DNA of 34,720 nt from Acanthaster planci (Eukaryota > Echinodermata > Asteroidea > Valvatida > Acanthasteridae), in contig NW_019091624.1 of assembly GCF_001949145.1 (NCBI RefSeq), forward strand, positions 134,103-168,822. Direction: 5' to 3'. Numbering within the stretch: the first letter of the stretch is position 1; the number at the start of each line of letters is the position of its first letter. The notes beneath the pieces were generated by a model that was given only the letters and a program-made list of their open reading frames with translations, made no database searches and was not told where the DNA came from. The translations under genes were made by a program, and so were the position numbers. Positions 1-10,835 of the stretch are shown here, in pieces.

Positions 1-911
1 TACTGTACATGAATCTTGTATTTCAGACCAACTAAACATGAAGAGTTTACATTTCAAGCTGTCAAGGCAGAAAAAAAAATGGCGTCTCTATAAAATTCTA
101 TTATTTCCAACACTTGAAGTCTTCTGGGTGTGAAGTGCAGCATGTCAGTCATAATCCCTTCCAAAAGCAATATGATTCTTTCATCTTGTTTTCCTCGTTC
201 TATTTCATGTGAGCTGACCTTGTGTAGTGTGACTCAATGCTTGTGTGTAAACGCACACTGTATCTGAGTGAATGTCTCAGATCAAATTTACATGTACACA
301 AGAACAGCCTGTTCAGGCAATCAACATGAGAATTACTACAAGTACAGTATCAAGTCTCATGATGTAAGATGCAAAGATTAGTATAAGTCTACAGGTACCA
401 GACTAACTGTGACATACATTTGGAAGCATGCGACTTCCAATATTTACCTACACATCCTCACAAGTACATGTATTGATATGAAACATGTTTCACAGGTGCA
501 TGTATTAATTTACTGTCTGGGGATACTTCATTAGGTGATTGTGTTCTTCACATTGCAAGTTCTTCATTCTGTGAAATATTTTTAAAGATATGACATTTAC
601 AGCATTGCGTGATGTGGTAGGCTACCAATTAATGAGGTTTATGTCGTGCCTGGCCAGATTCATAAGACTTACGTAGTCCTGGCTATTCGTGGATGGCTAA
701 AAATAAAATCTCCACCAAATCTCAGTACCATGTTGACGCCAACGTCATATTGTCAAAGATTTCCTTTTGGACTTGAGTGTAATCGCAGATGAACCTCAGC
801 ATAACTTGATGTAACTCAAGAAAATGTGAAAAGACCCTTTGGCAATGAGTGGGTGCTTCATCAGACCCCCCTCCCCACACACAACTCCACGTTAGATGAG
901 AGAAATCAGCA
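1..911. other. Region downstream of RANBP1, no gene seen
   Basis: This lies beyond the RANBP1 stop codon on the minus-strand reading, so its right part is probably RANBP1 3' UTR. I saw no reverse-complement AATAAA here, so the polyadenylation site is not placed. Open frames are short, overlap on both strands and resemble no family. The sequence is AT-rich with scattered TACATGTA motifs. Confidence 0.5.
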
Positions 912-1168
912 TCAGTCCTTCTTGGTTTCAGAATTCTCCTTTTCAGAATCGTCCTTACTGTCCTGTGCATCTCGTTGTACCTCAGACTTGTCCTTGTTAT
1001 CTTGCTCCTCTATTCCTGTTTCACTACCTCCACCTTCTGCTGGTGCCCCAGTCTCTTTCACCGTCATTTCTCCCAGCTTCTCAGCAATTTCATCAGCTGA
1101 CTTTTCCTTGGAAGATTCTGCTGGTGTCTCCGTTGAGTTTTCCTCTGGCTTCTCGTTGTCTTTTTTCT
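912..1168 (-). CDS. RANBP1: RANBP1 terminal exon: export signal and acidic tail
   Basis: Terminal coding exon. The acceptor lies in a reverse-strand TTTTAAAG context; taking the exon from 1168 restores the codon split with the preceding exon (G plus AG). It encodes 84 whole codons dominated by Glu, Lys, Asp, Ser and Thr. The leucine-rich stretch [10 protein letters not shown] corresponds to the RANBP1 nuclear export signal that keeps the protein cytoplasmic. The stop is TGA at 914-912. The tail after the export signal is longer than in the human protein. Confidence 0.88.
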
Positions 1169-4100
1169 CTTTAAAAGAAAAATATGTTACATTACAAAAT
1201 TGTTCCTTGAAAAAGTTGAAAACAGTCTCCCATCTATATTTACAGGCAAGAGGACTTCCTAAGTACTGCCTCCTAAAATGAAATAAAATAAGGTAAAAAA
1301 GCAATGTATTTATAAACACCAGCTGCAGAATTTTTAGCTGTCTAAAATAAAATTTAAACTCTAGAGATTCTTCAGGAGTTAAACTACACCCTAACCTGGC
1401 AGTTATTATCTTGATTCAGACAAAATCAAAAATCATTCAGTTCTTTAAAAAAAAGCAAATATTTGACATACCTTGCTCTGATATCATTCGTTGGCACTCC
1501 TCAAATACATCCTTGAATTTTTGAGCATCTAAATTATAAATGGGATTATAAAAGAGAACTTGAAAACTATTTTCTTGGTTCTAAACCGCAGTGGCTGAGC
1601 AGTTTAAGCTAAGATATGTTCTTGCCAAGTACATGTACATGGATTATGGACTCAAATGAACATAAATAGATTAGAAGTTACCGCAACACTGGCTAGAACA
1701 AACCTTTAGATTTAAATCACCATTCAAACAAATCAAACAATGTTCCTCCTTCACAGGCCATGGTCAAGTGTTTTCAAGAATACAGCACTGTACAGGTTAA
1801 CATACATGTAGGTTAAGCATGAGTGTACTTAGACAAATCAACTTCTTAAAAATAATAATTACCTAAAATGCTATGGGCACAGTTACCTAAAACTAGCTAA
1901 GTAAAACATCTCAATGAAACTGAAGTGACCGATCTTTTAATCAGACTACCTACTCTCAACATTTGCAAAGCGAATTGCTAACGTCTCTCCTTTGGCTTCT
2001 TCATCTGCAAAATCTGCTGGAGTGGACCACACCCATGCCCGCTCACTCCCACAATTGGGCTGCAATTTCATAACCGGTGTGACTGAATAAAAAAAACACA
2101 CAAATCAAGGCAGAAGCAACACTTATAACTGCAATTCCAAGGTATCACAGCTTAGTGGACTCTCAGAAGAAACAGCCAAGATGCCATTGTTAGCCTTACA
2201 ATGAGTCAGGCCTAAAAGGCCTTATACATTTAGTCGTTTATCAGCTAGATATCATTTTAGTATAACATCCAATATCAAATAAAGTCNACACGCGCTGTAC
2301 GTGACACATGACCAGATGTGTCAGAAAAGCAAATGGCCAATCTACATTATGTTCATGTAGACTTTAAAATGACTGTTCAGAAAATCCCTGCACACATTTA
2401 TGAATGTCGTTATCCGTATGCATACTGTACAAACTTTCGTACAAAGAAAATAAGGAAAATATTCCGCCAAGATTTTGCATGTTTCGCCTTATTTTCAACA
2501 CACACAAAAAAAATGAAAAATGATTTGAATAGCAATGAAAAATTATGGGCATCATAGAGATTCAATATTTAAGGGATTTACAGAATAAAATCAATATTTA
2601 TTTCTACTCTTTTTTTTCTAATTAAATTGCCTGTCTAAAATTATCACCTCATCCTAGTTGACCAAAATTACAAATTTTCAATTTTTCTATTAAATTTCAG
2701 AAATTTCAGACATGAGATCCCTAATTCTAGGCTGTGTATACACAGCTGAAAACACCCAGAAAGTGCTGTTTCCGGCCATCTGGGGGCTTTTAGATTCCAA
2801 AACTTTTCTGGATAGTCCTGCCGGCACTAAAACCATCCTGGGCAGAACCCTGAGCTGTCTAACATAAAATTTAAACTCTAGAGATTCTTTAGGAGTTAAA
2901 CTACACCCTAACCTAGCAGTTATTATCTTGATACAGACAAAATCAAAAATCACTCAGTTCTTTAAAAAAAAAAGCAAATATTTGACATACCTTGCTCTGA
3001 TATCATTCGTTGGCACTCCTCAAATACATCCTTGAATTTTTGAGCATCTAAATTATAAATGGGATTATAAAAGAGAACTTGAAAACTATTTTCTTGGTTC
3101 TAAACCGCAGTGGCTGAGCAGTTTAAGCTAAGATATATGTTCTTGCCAAGTACATGTACATGGATTATGGACTCAAATGAACATAAATAGATTAGAAGTT
3201 ACCGCAACAATGGCAAGAACAAACCTTTAGATTTAAATCACCATTCAAACAAATCAAACAATGTTCCTCCTTCACAGGCCATGGTCAAGTGTTTTCAAGA
3301 ATACAGCACTGTACAGGTTAACATACATGTAGGTTAAGCATGAGTGTACTTAGACAAATCAACTTCTTAAAAATAATAATTACATAAAATGCTATTCCTA
3401 AACCCATGGGCACAGTTACCTTAAACTAGCTAAGTAAAACATCTCAATGAAACTGAAGTGACGGATCTTTTAATCAGACTACCTACTCTCAACATTTGCA
3501 AAGCGAATTGCTAACGTCTCTCCTTTAGCTTCTTCATCTGCAAAATCTGCTGGAGTGGACCACACCCATGCCCGCTCACTCCCACAATTGGGCTGCAATT
3601 TCATAACCGGTGTGACTGCATAAAAAAAACACACAAATCAAGGCAGAAGCAACACTTATAACTGCAATTCCAACAAAGGTATCACAGCTTAGTGGACTCT
3701 CAGAAGAAACCGCCAAGATCCCATTGCTAGCCTTACAATGAGTCAGGCCTAAAAGGCCTTATACATTTAGTCGTTTATCAGCTAGATATCATTTTAGTAT
3801 AACATCCAATATCAAATAAAGTCACNTCTATGTGAAAAGAAATAAGAAATAGAAATTCATGAGGTAAAAACAATAGAACGGCAGCATAAATCCAACTATT
3901 GGCATTGCCTAACTACACGTATGACAGAGTTTGTCTGTTTCATGCTATAAACATTCTTCAAAAATTCCAAGGTTCAATTACATTGTACTGCTAGACATTG
4001 ATTTCAGAGCAAGTGTTTATTTCTTGGACTTACTGAAATGATTTGCACATATCTTGAGAGTCTTGTCTCTTCGCATCAGTACTCTTGCCCTGGGTTGAGT

Positions 4101-4932
4101 GCCTTTATGTCTTAGAATTTTCACATCGCCAACACCTCTTTCTTTCCACTCTGGAGGGTCAATGCTGGTGTCATATCGGAACAACTTACTCCTCCTGTAT
4201 GGATTCCAAGATTTCAAACAAATAAGAAACACTTAGCAGACCAACAATAATCTAAAAGGAACTCAAACAATCAACATTTGGATCTCATTTCATTAAGCAC
4301 GGTGTGGGTTAAACCAGTAGGGAAAACCAAAACATATTCAACATTCTGAAGTATTTAGAAGTATTTAACCCCTTCTCATCGGGAAGCGGTAAGAGACGCC
4401 GTAAAAATCGAGATCCCTCAGCCCGCTTTTGAGCTCGGCCCACGCTCGAGCGAACACAGTGAAAGAAGGCAGACCCTGGCTCTTGTATATATGGTGATTG
4501 GCCTTTGTGTGTTGCCAAGAAATGAAAAGGCCGAATTTGCATCATTATCACCAGCTGCACAATAGTCCCCACTTTGAAAAGAGGCAACGAGAATGTGGAA
4601 GCGCGAGTAGAGCCACATGCCACTGAACAATGAGCCTTTTCACTGTGTAAATCAAAGCGTGAAGAGCACGCAGGGCCAGAAATCAAGAATTTGCGGTTTG
4701 GCAAGTGGCCTTCATGGCCAAGCGAGGCTGGAATTCTCGGAGTCGGTGTTCAGAAAAAAGTCCTGGCGTCTAGGAATGGTGGCAGTAGTTGGTAAACAAG
4801 TATTTTGTTGTGGCAAATGTCTTACATCTTAAAGACTTCCTCTTCATCTTCTTCCAGCGTTTTTGTCTCCACTCGATCTAGTTTGACAATTGGTTCAAAG
4901 TGGATTTCTGGACTATGAGGGGGCTCTTCCGT
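912..4932 (-). CDS. RANBP1: Ran-binding protein 1 (Ran-GTP binding, RanGAP co-activator), 5' end unresolved
   Basis: RANBP1 binds Ran-GTP through one Ran-binding domain, stimulates RanGAP and helps dissociate export complexes in the cytoplasm. Exons read on the minus strand are 4932-4826, 4194-4034, then the duplicated pair (3615-3487 and 3047-2991, or 2082-1954 and 1528-1472), then 1168-912 ending in TGA. All junctions are GT-AG and phases agree. Using one copy of the pair gives 236 residues without the start, against 201 in human. Visible family landmarks are the acidic run before [55 protein letters not shown] and [12 protein letters not shown]. Near the C-terminus [10 protein letters not shown] matches the position of the known nuclear export signal, followed by an acidic Glu/Lys-rich tail. 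Exon 4932 begins in phase 0. A start codon was not found; a weak candidate upstream exon is at 9837. The identification is firm; the 5' end and the duplicated middle are not. Confidence 0.93.
1337..2286. repeat. Tandem segment copy A, carrying two RANBP1 exons
   Basis: About 950 bp that recurs at 2853-3825 with only a few percent difference, in introns as well as exons. It carries minus-strand RANBP1 exons 2082-1954 (129 bp) and 1528-1472 (57 bp). Differences seen include single substitutions, a missing TA in a TATA run and a shorter sequence around 1870-1880. The right edge stops next to the undetermined base at 2287. The unique spacer 2288-2852 between the copies contains nothing recognised. 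Confidence 0.92.
2853..3825. repeat. Tandem segment copy B, carrying the same two RANBP1 exons
   Basis: Second copy of the segment at 1337-2286. It contains RANBP1 exons 3615-3487 and 3047-2991 on the minus strand, equal in length and phase to those of copy A. Both exons keep open frames and splice sites. One exon difference seen, GCC versus GCT for alanine, is synonymous. The right edge stops beside the undetermined base at 3826. Near-identity through introns, plus an ambiguous base beside each copy, suggests two haplotypes placed in series by the assembler. A recent true duplication remains possible. Confidence 0.92.
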
Positions 4933-5640
4933 CTGTCAATGAAAAAAAAACATCAATATAGCAGAACTTTATTCATCAACAATCAAGAGAACCAAATCAC
5001 ATGGGTGCTATTTATGAATGGACATCCAGGAGAGGGTCACCCATTTACAAGAGAACAGCTTCATAGCGTAGTGTGTGGTGTGCATCCTGCCATACTGCCA
5101 ACTTAGAAGATGGTCAGATCCCAGATGTTTGTGACGTTGTGCATGTACAGGTACAGTGTGTGATGTATTGTGTAAAGGCTACAGTATGCAGATGGGCGGA
5201 TTGTTTGTAAATTAGCAAAAGCTCTGAATTTTGCCAAAATGAGTTGGTTATACAGGAGTGTGAATGGCCACTTAAAATTAAGGCTGAAACAGCTTATAAA
5301 AAGTTGAAATGTAAAAAGTTCCCATACTTTTGTACAATCTCGGTATACAAAAACGCTGAATTTCAGTGCCAAATCTAAACTAAGAAAGCTGCCATCAGCT
5401 AAAACGCTGAATTCTCACAACCCTGGTTACACAAAAAGGTTTCAAGGTTCCCTTGGTCCAGTTCGGTGCAAGGTACAAAATGCTCAAAAGTAAAACAACA
5501 AACATGCCTTGACGTTTCTTCCAGCTTTTTTCATGGTTGCCATTTTTGATTTATTCCACAAGCACAAAATCCAAAGCCTGTCTGTCCTGTGGATAACTGA
5601 CAGAATGTTTCTTTGTTTTGTCAGATTTTGTACACGTGAT
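4933..5640. other. Presumed RANBP1 first intron, proximal part
   Basis: The acceptor of RANBP1 exon 4932-4826 is preceded on the minus strand by a run of T and ends TTGACAG. Upstream of it I find no confident coding exon in this stretch. Open frames on both strands are short, overlap and lack recognisable motifs. Confidence 0.5.
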
Positions 5641-5760
5641 GCAGGCCTTACATTTAAGTTGTCATGCTTGTGTATTTTGCAAATGTGCGCACAGAATGTA
5701 CAGTTAGGTACGGCCTGGTACCTAACTTTTTTGTCTCGGAGCCAGAGGTTCCTCCATACA

Positions 5761-5850
5761 GCACTGCAATGTTGGAAAGGCATTGTGGGAAGGAAATAGG
5801 GGCAATGTTTGCTCCTTTTTCCTTCCCACAATACCCTTCTACAATTGTGC
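5761..5850. repeat. Long near-perfect hairpin
   Basis: Two arms of about 42 nt are reverse complements with a few mismatches and a loop of about six bases around 5804-5810. The inner arm GGCATTGTGGGAAGG returns on the opposite strand near 5820-5836 with one difference. A second short perfect stem (10 bp, loop of 6) sits just left at 5702-5727. GGCCTTAC-like words near 5646 and 5867 may mark the ends of a larger foldback element. The arm also resembles the vertebrate ZNF143 binding motif, which may be chance. Confidence 0.75.
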
Positions 5851-5924
5851 AATATCAGCCATGCGGTAAGGCCAAGGCCTACAAATGATAAGGGCACCTC
5901 TGCAATAAGGGGTTATATTATATA

Positions 5925-6060
5925 CTAGAAAACACCAAAATATACCAAAAAACACGGCAAAACTACCAAAAAACACAGCAAAACTACCAAAAACTACTGG
6001 AAAACACCTCAACACCGGAAAACACCCTAAATACTGAAAAACACTGAAACCAATAATAAA
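5925..6060. repeat. Tandem repeat of about 21 bp, A/C-rich
   Basis: The unit is CCAAAAAACAC[A/G]GCAAAACTA, clearest at about 5944-5990. Flanking units are more diverged and rich in AAAACACC. One strand is almost free of T, which produces misleading long open frames on the other strand. Confidence 0.85.
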
Positions 6061-6412
6061 ACCCGAAGAACTTTCTTGAAACACTTAGTGACCTACCAAC
6101 CACTGGAAAACCTACAAAACGAAAATTATCAAATGTCGTCAACCAAAAAACGTCAAGAAAGCCCAACAGATGAACAAAAAGCACCTAACAGGTACTATAA
6201 ATCACCAAGAGGACGGCCGAAAACCAATAACTAACCAGAAGACCTTTCTTGAAACTACCAACTGCTGGAAAACGTACAAAATGAAAATTATCAAATGCAG
6301 ACAACCAAAAAATAAATAAATAAAACACTGAAGCCCAACAGATGACAGAAAGCACTTTTCATGTAGCACTTAACAGGTGCTGTTAATCACCAGAGGATGG
6401 CCGAAACCACCT
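6061..6412. repeat. Direct duplication, unit of about 170 bp
   Basis: A segment starting at CTTTCTTGAAAC (about 6070) recurs at about 6243. The copies share, in order, CTGGAAAACCTACAAAA-like, GAAAATTATCAAATG, CCCAACAGATGA, GAAAGCAC and GAGGATGGCCGAAA words. The second copy carries an extra AAATAAATAAATAAA stretch and an insertion near 6360. No coding role is seen. Confidence 0.75.
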
Positions 6413-8245
6413 GCCACCTTTTGGTATGAACTTGTGCTACAATAAACTTCATAGTAGCCAGCCCTTGGGTACGCATCTCATGTATTCAAATTTCCTTTAA
6501 CCACTTTGCAGACTGGCTTTTCATGAGTATGTTTTCACACTGCCCTTCTGATGTCGGAAATGGAACGACCAATTGACTTGGAAAAGGATTCATGTTTGGC
6601 AGTTGAATAAATTGTGCACCAATCATCTCCATAATTATAGTTAGTTATGTCGAGTTTGATATGACTTGGAAAGATAGGCTGTCATGTAAATCAGTTATTA
6701 AGAGTGTTCATTTAGCATTAAAATCACATTCCTTTTTGGCTAAAAAAAAATTGTTTTACCAAGTGAAGTGATGTCGTGCATCTTCTCCACAAAATTGAGC
6801 ATGCTTTACAATGGCACATATTCACTTCATTCATTTCTTCTTTTAGATGAAAGCGTAACATGTTTTTATTCCATAAATCCAACCACATGAAATTTACACG
6901 GGTGAGCGGGACAGAAAAGGAATTTTCAAAAGGCATAGTCAGCCAATAATTGTGCACGTCTTGCATAGGTAGCACTGCAGGAAGCACTTTTCGATGTACT
7001 ACGCACCGACTTGTAAAACTGTGTCATCCCAGTCTTCCCAGTATAATCGCATCAGAATCAGGGCGACACAACACTTGAAACATGGTCCAATTAACCCTAA
7101 TCCCCAAGGGTGTATATGAAATTGTACTGAAATTGGAGGATTTGGGAGCAGGTTAGGGTCAATAGATAGAGAATATAAAGACTGGATCGGTTGTGCGTAA
7201 AAATACGTGCCCATTATGTGCAGGACAAAATGTAACTCCATTTCTGAGGTCCGCATGAACGCGCCAAGTGTTTAGGGTGTTTTCCGATGTTTATTTCATT
7301 TATTTGCCAGATAAGAGGACATAGGCCTACATGTCACTGTATATATGTGTATACAGTACCCTTTTCCTACGTCCTTGGCATTACTAAGAAGAATCCTAGG
7401 CCTCCTTCATGTAGGTCTACACTGCAGTGTATGTGTATTTCGAGAAGCGATGAATGTCACCCGAGCCAAACAATGAACTAAAGAAACAAACATGGCTAAG
7501 CAATTCCTGTTCTAGATCTACACACTAATATGATAAATATTGTACAAAATACTGTTATCTTTAAACGATACAGCATTTACACTGGAGCATTCTGATCAAC
7601 AAACCTTTATATCAGCCATGATGGATGTGATACACTCGGATAAATTTCACGAAGAACTGTCAAATTGCACGCGTCTCAGCTACACTGTATTGTACCGGTA
7701 CAATATATACAGTGCTCACGTACGTTCCCGCTTGCGCAATTTGAATTGCCAATAGAGGGCGCCTTTCATTATTTTAGTGTATCACCGGCAGGATTAGGCT
7801 AGGAGCGAGTGCACTGCGCCAGCTGCGAATGTAGACATTACGTAACTCGTATTTATGTTACCAGTTGCCGCAATCCCCCCCACGCATCCTTTAAGGAAGT
7901 GGAGCAAACGGGGATGAAAATTCTCCCACTGGTATACTAACAACGATCTTGCTTTGATGTATACATCATACATGTATTTTCCTACATTAATTTGTGCTTT
8001 GCACACTCCGACCTCTAACAAACCGAAGAAAACATAAGCAATTCCATAGCCAATTAGAAATGTATATTTTCTCGAGTTTAAGGCATGCCTGTATGCCTAA
8101 ATTCTTTCTCAATACCTTGATAACATACACAAATATACAATTTGAAGTTGGATGTCAGGCTTTTATGTTCATAACTGATCTCGTAAATACATAGATTAAC
8201 AAAGAAATATTGGCAGCAGAAAGGGGGCAGTGGCCTACCAACTAC
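6413..8245. other. Non-coding stretch with one CTCF-like site
   Basis: I find no gene here on either strand. Frames of 60-90 codons overlap and resemble nothing known. The part at 7660-7850 is richer in CpG than its surroundings. At 7749-7762 the sequence CCAATAGAGGGCGC fits 13 of 14 positions of the bilaterian CTCF core consensus, which is only suggestive. Confidence 0.4.
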
Positions 8246-8246
8246 A

Positions 8247-8465
8247 CTACTCAAAACAAAGTTCAGGACCACTTTTTATTTTGTGTATACTTTTTTATAA
8301 GATGAAAATGTGCATTTGGTGTTTTGAAACATTCTCAACATTTTTTATTCCAATGAGAACACCATCTAGGCAAACAAAAATGAAAGAACTAGACCCCACT
8401 CATTGCTTGAAAAAAATTTCACGTTAAGAAAAAGTGATCCTTAACCTTTAACCTTTTTTGAGTAG
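8247..8465. mobile_element. MITE of Tc1/mariner type
   Basis: The ends are inverted copies: left CTACTCAAAACAAAG..., right (reverse complement) CTACTCAAAAAAGG.... Both continue after a gap into GGA[C/T]CACTTTTT. The length is about 219 bp with no transposase frame, as expected for a non-autonomous element. The terminal word with a nearby TA fits Tc1/mariner-type termini, but the target-site duplication is not clean. Confidence 0.75.
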
Positions 8466-9548
8466 TATATTTCGGCTGGGGGCACTTTTTCTATCATGGA
8501 GTGGGGCTTAATGAATCAGCCTAATAATGGCCGAAGCCTGAGGGTCTAACAACTGGTCCCCCCACTTTGCCAAAATCATTCTGTCGATGGTGTGAAGAAA
8601 CTATACAACATTATGACCAGTTAGGGCAGCAACACAGCTAAACAACAGTAACATTAAACAAAGTGACGAGCAATGATGTTCTAAAAAATACCGCATTTGT
8701 TCCCATTTTCCCACATAAACTGTCTCTTGTGGAATTATATGCATCACATAATACAAATTCTTGACTGCAAGCTTTGCTCTTCAATAAAATGCCAAATCAG
8801 TGAAGAAAACGTCGTAAGCAGATCTTGCTCTGAAATGGTTTTAACATATGATACTTATCACATGCACAAATATAACTCTTAACAGGCAAATAATACAGAA
8901 ACTCAGTATGTTCTATCTTGTCACTCACTCACTGGCTTATTCCTTGTACCCTAATTGTTTCTTATCTTGTATGTTGTAATCTTAAGTGTTTTTACAATTT
9001 TTTACACTGTTTAATTTTATGTCTACTGATATCAGCCACTAGAAAATGTAATAAAATAAAACTAAAATAAAAACTACATATTTAAAAAAGCACCACTTTG
9101 GTATTTCCCCTGCCAATCTCTGGAAACAAACATGATGTCTTCCATCCAGCTACTACCTCCTTACTTGAAAGTTAACATCAGTAGCATGACTGGAATGTTT
9201 CAACCACCTGCTGAAACCATGAAGTCTGACAAGGAGATTTCAACAAAATGCAGGTTTAATGCTCAGTTCTCATATCCCTCATCACTCTGCAGCTTCTGGA
9301 TTAGGTTTGAAGATCTTAAGATATTTCTCAGAATTCTGTAAAAAGGAGATTCAAGACAATAAAATAGATTCAATATTTGGCAGTACACTAAGTGAAGTAC
9401 TGAATTTGTAACTGATTTCAAGTCAAGAGCGTAATTCCAAATAATCAAAATGAACAACCCCAAGACACACATCCACCTTTCTGCTGTGACAGAGTTCTGA
9501 GTAGACACCTTTTGCAAGAATGTAAATGTATTACTACCCTTTTTATAA
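8466..9548. other. AT-rich non-coding stretch
   Basis: No gene is recognised. It contains A-rich runs with several AATAAA words near 9047-9075. Frames at 9132-9341 and 9263-9517 overlap on opposite strands and look like chance. Confidence 0.4.
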
Positions 9549-10036
9549 GGTTTCCCACACTCTTATCGGTTTCCCACACTCTTCTAGAGGGATCCCAATA
9601 CGATGCTTTTAGCGTCGATCTGCGCACTTCCGCGTTTGAAAACGAGGCTGTATGTGTCAGCTTCAAATCTAAATACGATCAGACGATTGAAAGTAAGGAG
9701 TCAAGACACAAAATACATAAATTATGTTAAATTCAGACTTTTCAGGCTGCAAATTTTTGTGGAAGACTCTTTCAGGATGACTCCACACGTCAAATCAAAC
9801 AAAAAATAACGGCAATTTACCGCGAACTAACGTACCTGCGATGGTTGTGTATCTGCATTTGCAATGGGCGTGGTTTAAACTGAAGTGGCATCACACTTAC
9901 GAACCGGATACTGCATTTACTGTGTCGACTCCTCAGGCGCGCGCGACGAAGTTCAACGAAGATAGCCTCGGTTTTGATGCCGATATGCGCAGACAGCGCT
10001 AATGTGAAATCCCTCTATTGGTTTCCCACACTCTTA
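9549..10036. repeat. Segment bracketed by an 18-bp repeat GGTTTCCCACACTCTTAT
   Basis: The word GGTTTCCCACACTCTT occurs twice in tandem at about 9549-9583 and once at about 10019-10036. Just inside these lie the inverted ends TAGAGGGAT (near 9584) and ATCCCTCTA (near 10010). The arrangement could be a roughly 430 bp TIR element inserted in a short tandem array. The interior is unusually CpG-rich (9890-9990) and holds a consensus splice donor on the minus strand, so it might instead be a promoter region. Confidence 0.45.
9837..10000 (-). promoter_or_regulatory. Possible RANBP1 promoter and 5' exon
   Basis: On the minus strand a strong donor, CGCAG|GTACGT, ends a candidate exon at about 9837. 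In the frame required by RANBP1 exon 4932 the last codons read NADTQPSQ, which would join to TEEPPHSPE, plausible for the acidic RANBP1 N-terminus. No in-frame ATG precedes them; an in-frame TAA lies 13 codons before the donor. Upstream is a CpG-rich block with GCGCGCGCG and a KLF/Sp-like GGGCGTGG. It could be a 5' UTR exon, or coincidence inside a repeat. Confidence 0.25.
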
Positions 10037-10085
10037 TTTGGTTTGCAAATCAAATGGAACTCATACAAAATTCCTCTTTTCAGTC

Positions 10086-10257
10086 CTAACCTGGTCTAGC
10101 TATCAACAAAACTTGACAAACATTTCCAACCTGATGTAGCGTCCTGACTTGTAGACCCATTTCTAGTGCAGCTTGCTCAAGGTACTCAGTCTCAGCTGGT
10201 GTCAGAGTGTCCAAAGCAAATGGCATCTCCATCAAGACCGCATCCTCAACAAATGCC
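10086..10257 (-). CDS. Orphan terminal-exon-like frame, unrecognised
   Basis: A minus-strand frame of 56 codons follows a good acceptor (TTTGATTTGCAG) and ends in TAG. Its composition is protein-like, with ALDTLTPAETEYLEQAALEM followed by GLQVRTLHQVGNVCQVLLIA. The helix followed by two hydrophobic strands resembles the end of a class I methyltransferase fold or an R3H-like module, but no family is certain. It begins in the last base of a codon, so an upstream exon ending in two bases would be needed. That does not fit FKBP6 exon 9. No upstream partner was found. It may be a fragment of another gene or a pseudogene. Confidence 0.35.
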
Positions 10258-10385
10258 CTGCAAATCAAATCACAGAAACTAACAAGAACTACCAGAATTG
10301 CTTATGCACATGGCTGCACTAACCTAGGAACTGCCTCCTGGGTCAATGCAGCAGTGTTTTAGAGAAATAATGTGAACAATGGAAC

Positions 10386-10513
10386 TTAGATAACATGCAC
10401 AAACAGATCAAACTCCTCCAATGGGCCTTCAGCTGGACCAAGAGAGGGAGCTATTTCCTTAGCAACAGGGGCGCCTTTGGTACTAACTGGGTACAATACT
10501 GGTTCACAAATGA
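10386..10513 (-). CDS. Candidate alternative last exon of FKBP6, or chance frame
   Basis: After a TTTTCTAG acceptor on the minus strand an open frame of 41 codons reads EPVLYPVSTKGAPVAKEI, continues with SLGPAEGPLEEFDLF and ends in TAA. The exon would start with two bases completing a codon, which is the phase left by FKBP6 exon 9 (one base). Splicing from 11348 to 10513 would therefore be in frame and replace the last 33 residues of FKBP6. Its meaning is unproven, and neighbouring sequence in another frame also looks weakly coding. Confidence 0.25.
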
Positions 10514-10689
10514 CTAGAAAACACAAGCACTGCGGTCACACCGCTACCAACAAAATGAACACCAATGCGGTTCTTTTCAGCTGATGAGGGAGTGCTTCTG
10601 CTCAAGGCAGATATCACACATAAGCCATGATTAGACCACATTTTATGTACATCCAACTGAACATCAAATAAATGAAACCATTCAAAGTA

Positions 10690-10835
10690 TTTATTACTTC
10701 AAATTGCTTCCCATGTAAATAACACACTTAAACATGCTGAGATATGACAAAGACAGACCTTGTTATCAAAGAAATGTTGGAACGGATTGCTTTTTCTAGA
10801 GTCCAATCCACTTAAATAGAAGAAATGTGTTTATT
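10690..10835 (-). terminator. FKBP6 polyadenylation signals
   Basis: On the minus strand AATAAA occurs at 10835-10830, overlapping the TAA stop of FKBP6, and again at 10695-10690 about 140 bases downstream. The second is better placed for a normal 3' UTR. Assignment rests only on the hexamers. Confidence 0.4.

Noticed and set aside
722-970. 82-codon minus-strand frame at the left edge
   Set aside because: It overlaps the RANBP1 terminal exon in another frame and the 3' UTR; no similarity.
2690-2953. 87-codon minus frame between the RANBP1 copies
   Set aside because: It crosses from the unique spacer into the duplicated intron and has no splice sites or family match.
5839-6184. Two overlapping minus-strand frames rich in Phe, Val and Gly
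   Set aside because: They arise from the A/C-rich 21-bp tandem repeat, which lacks stops on the opposite strand.
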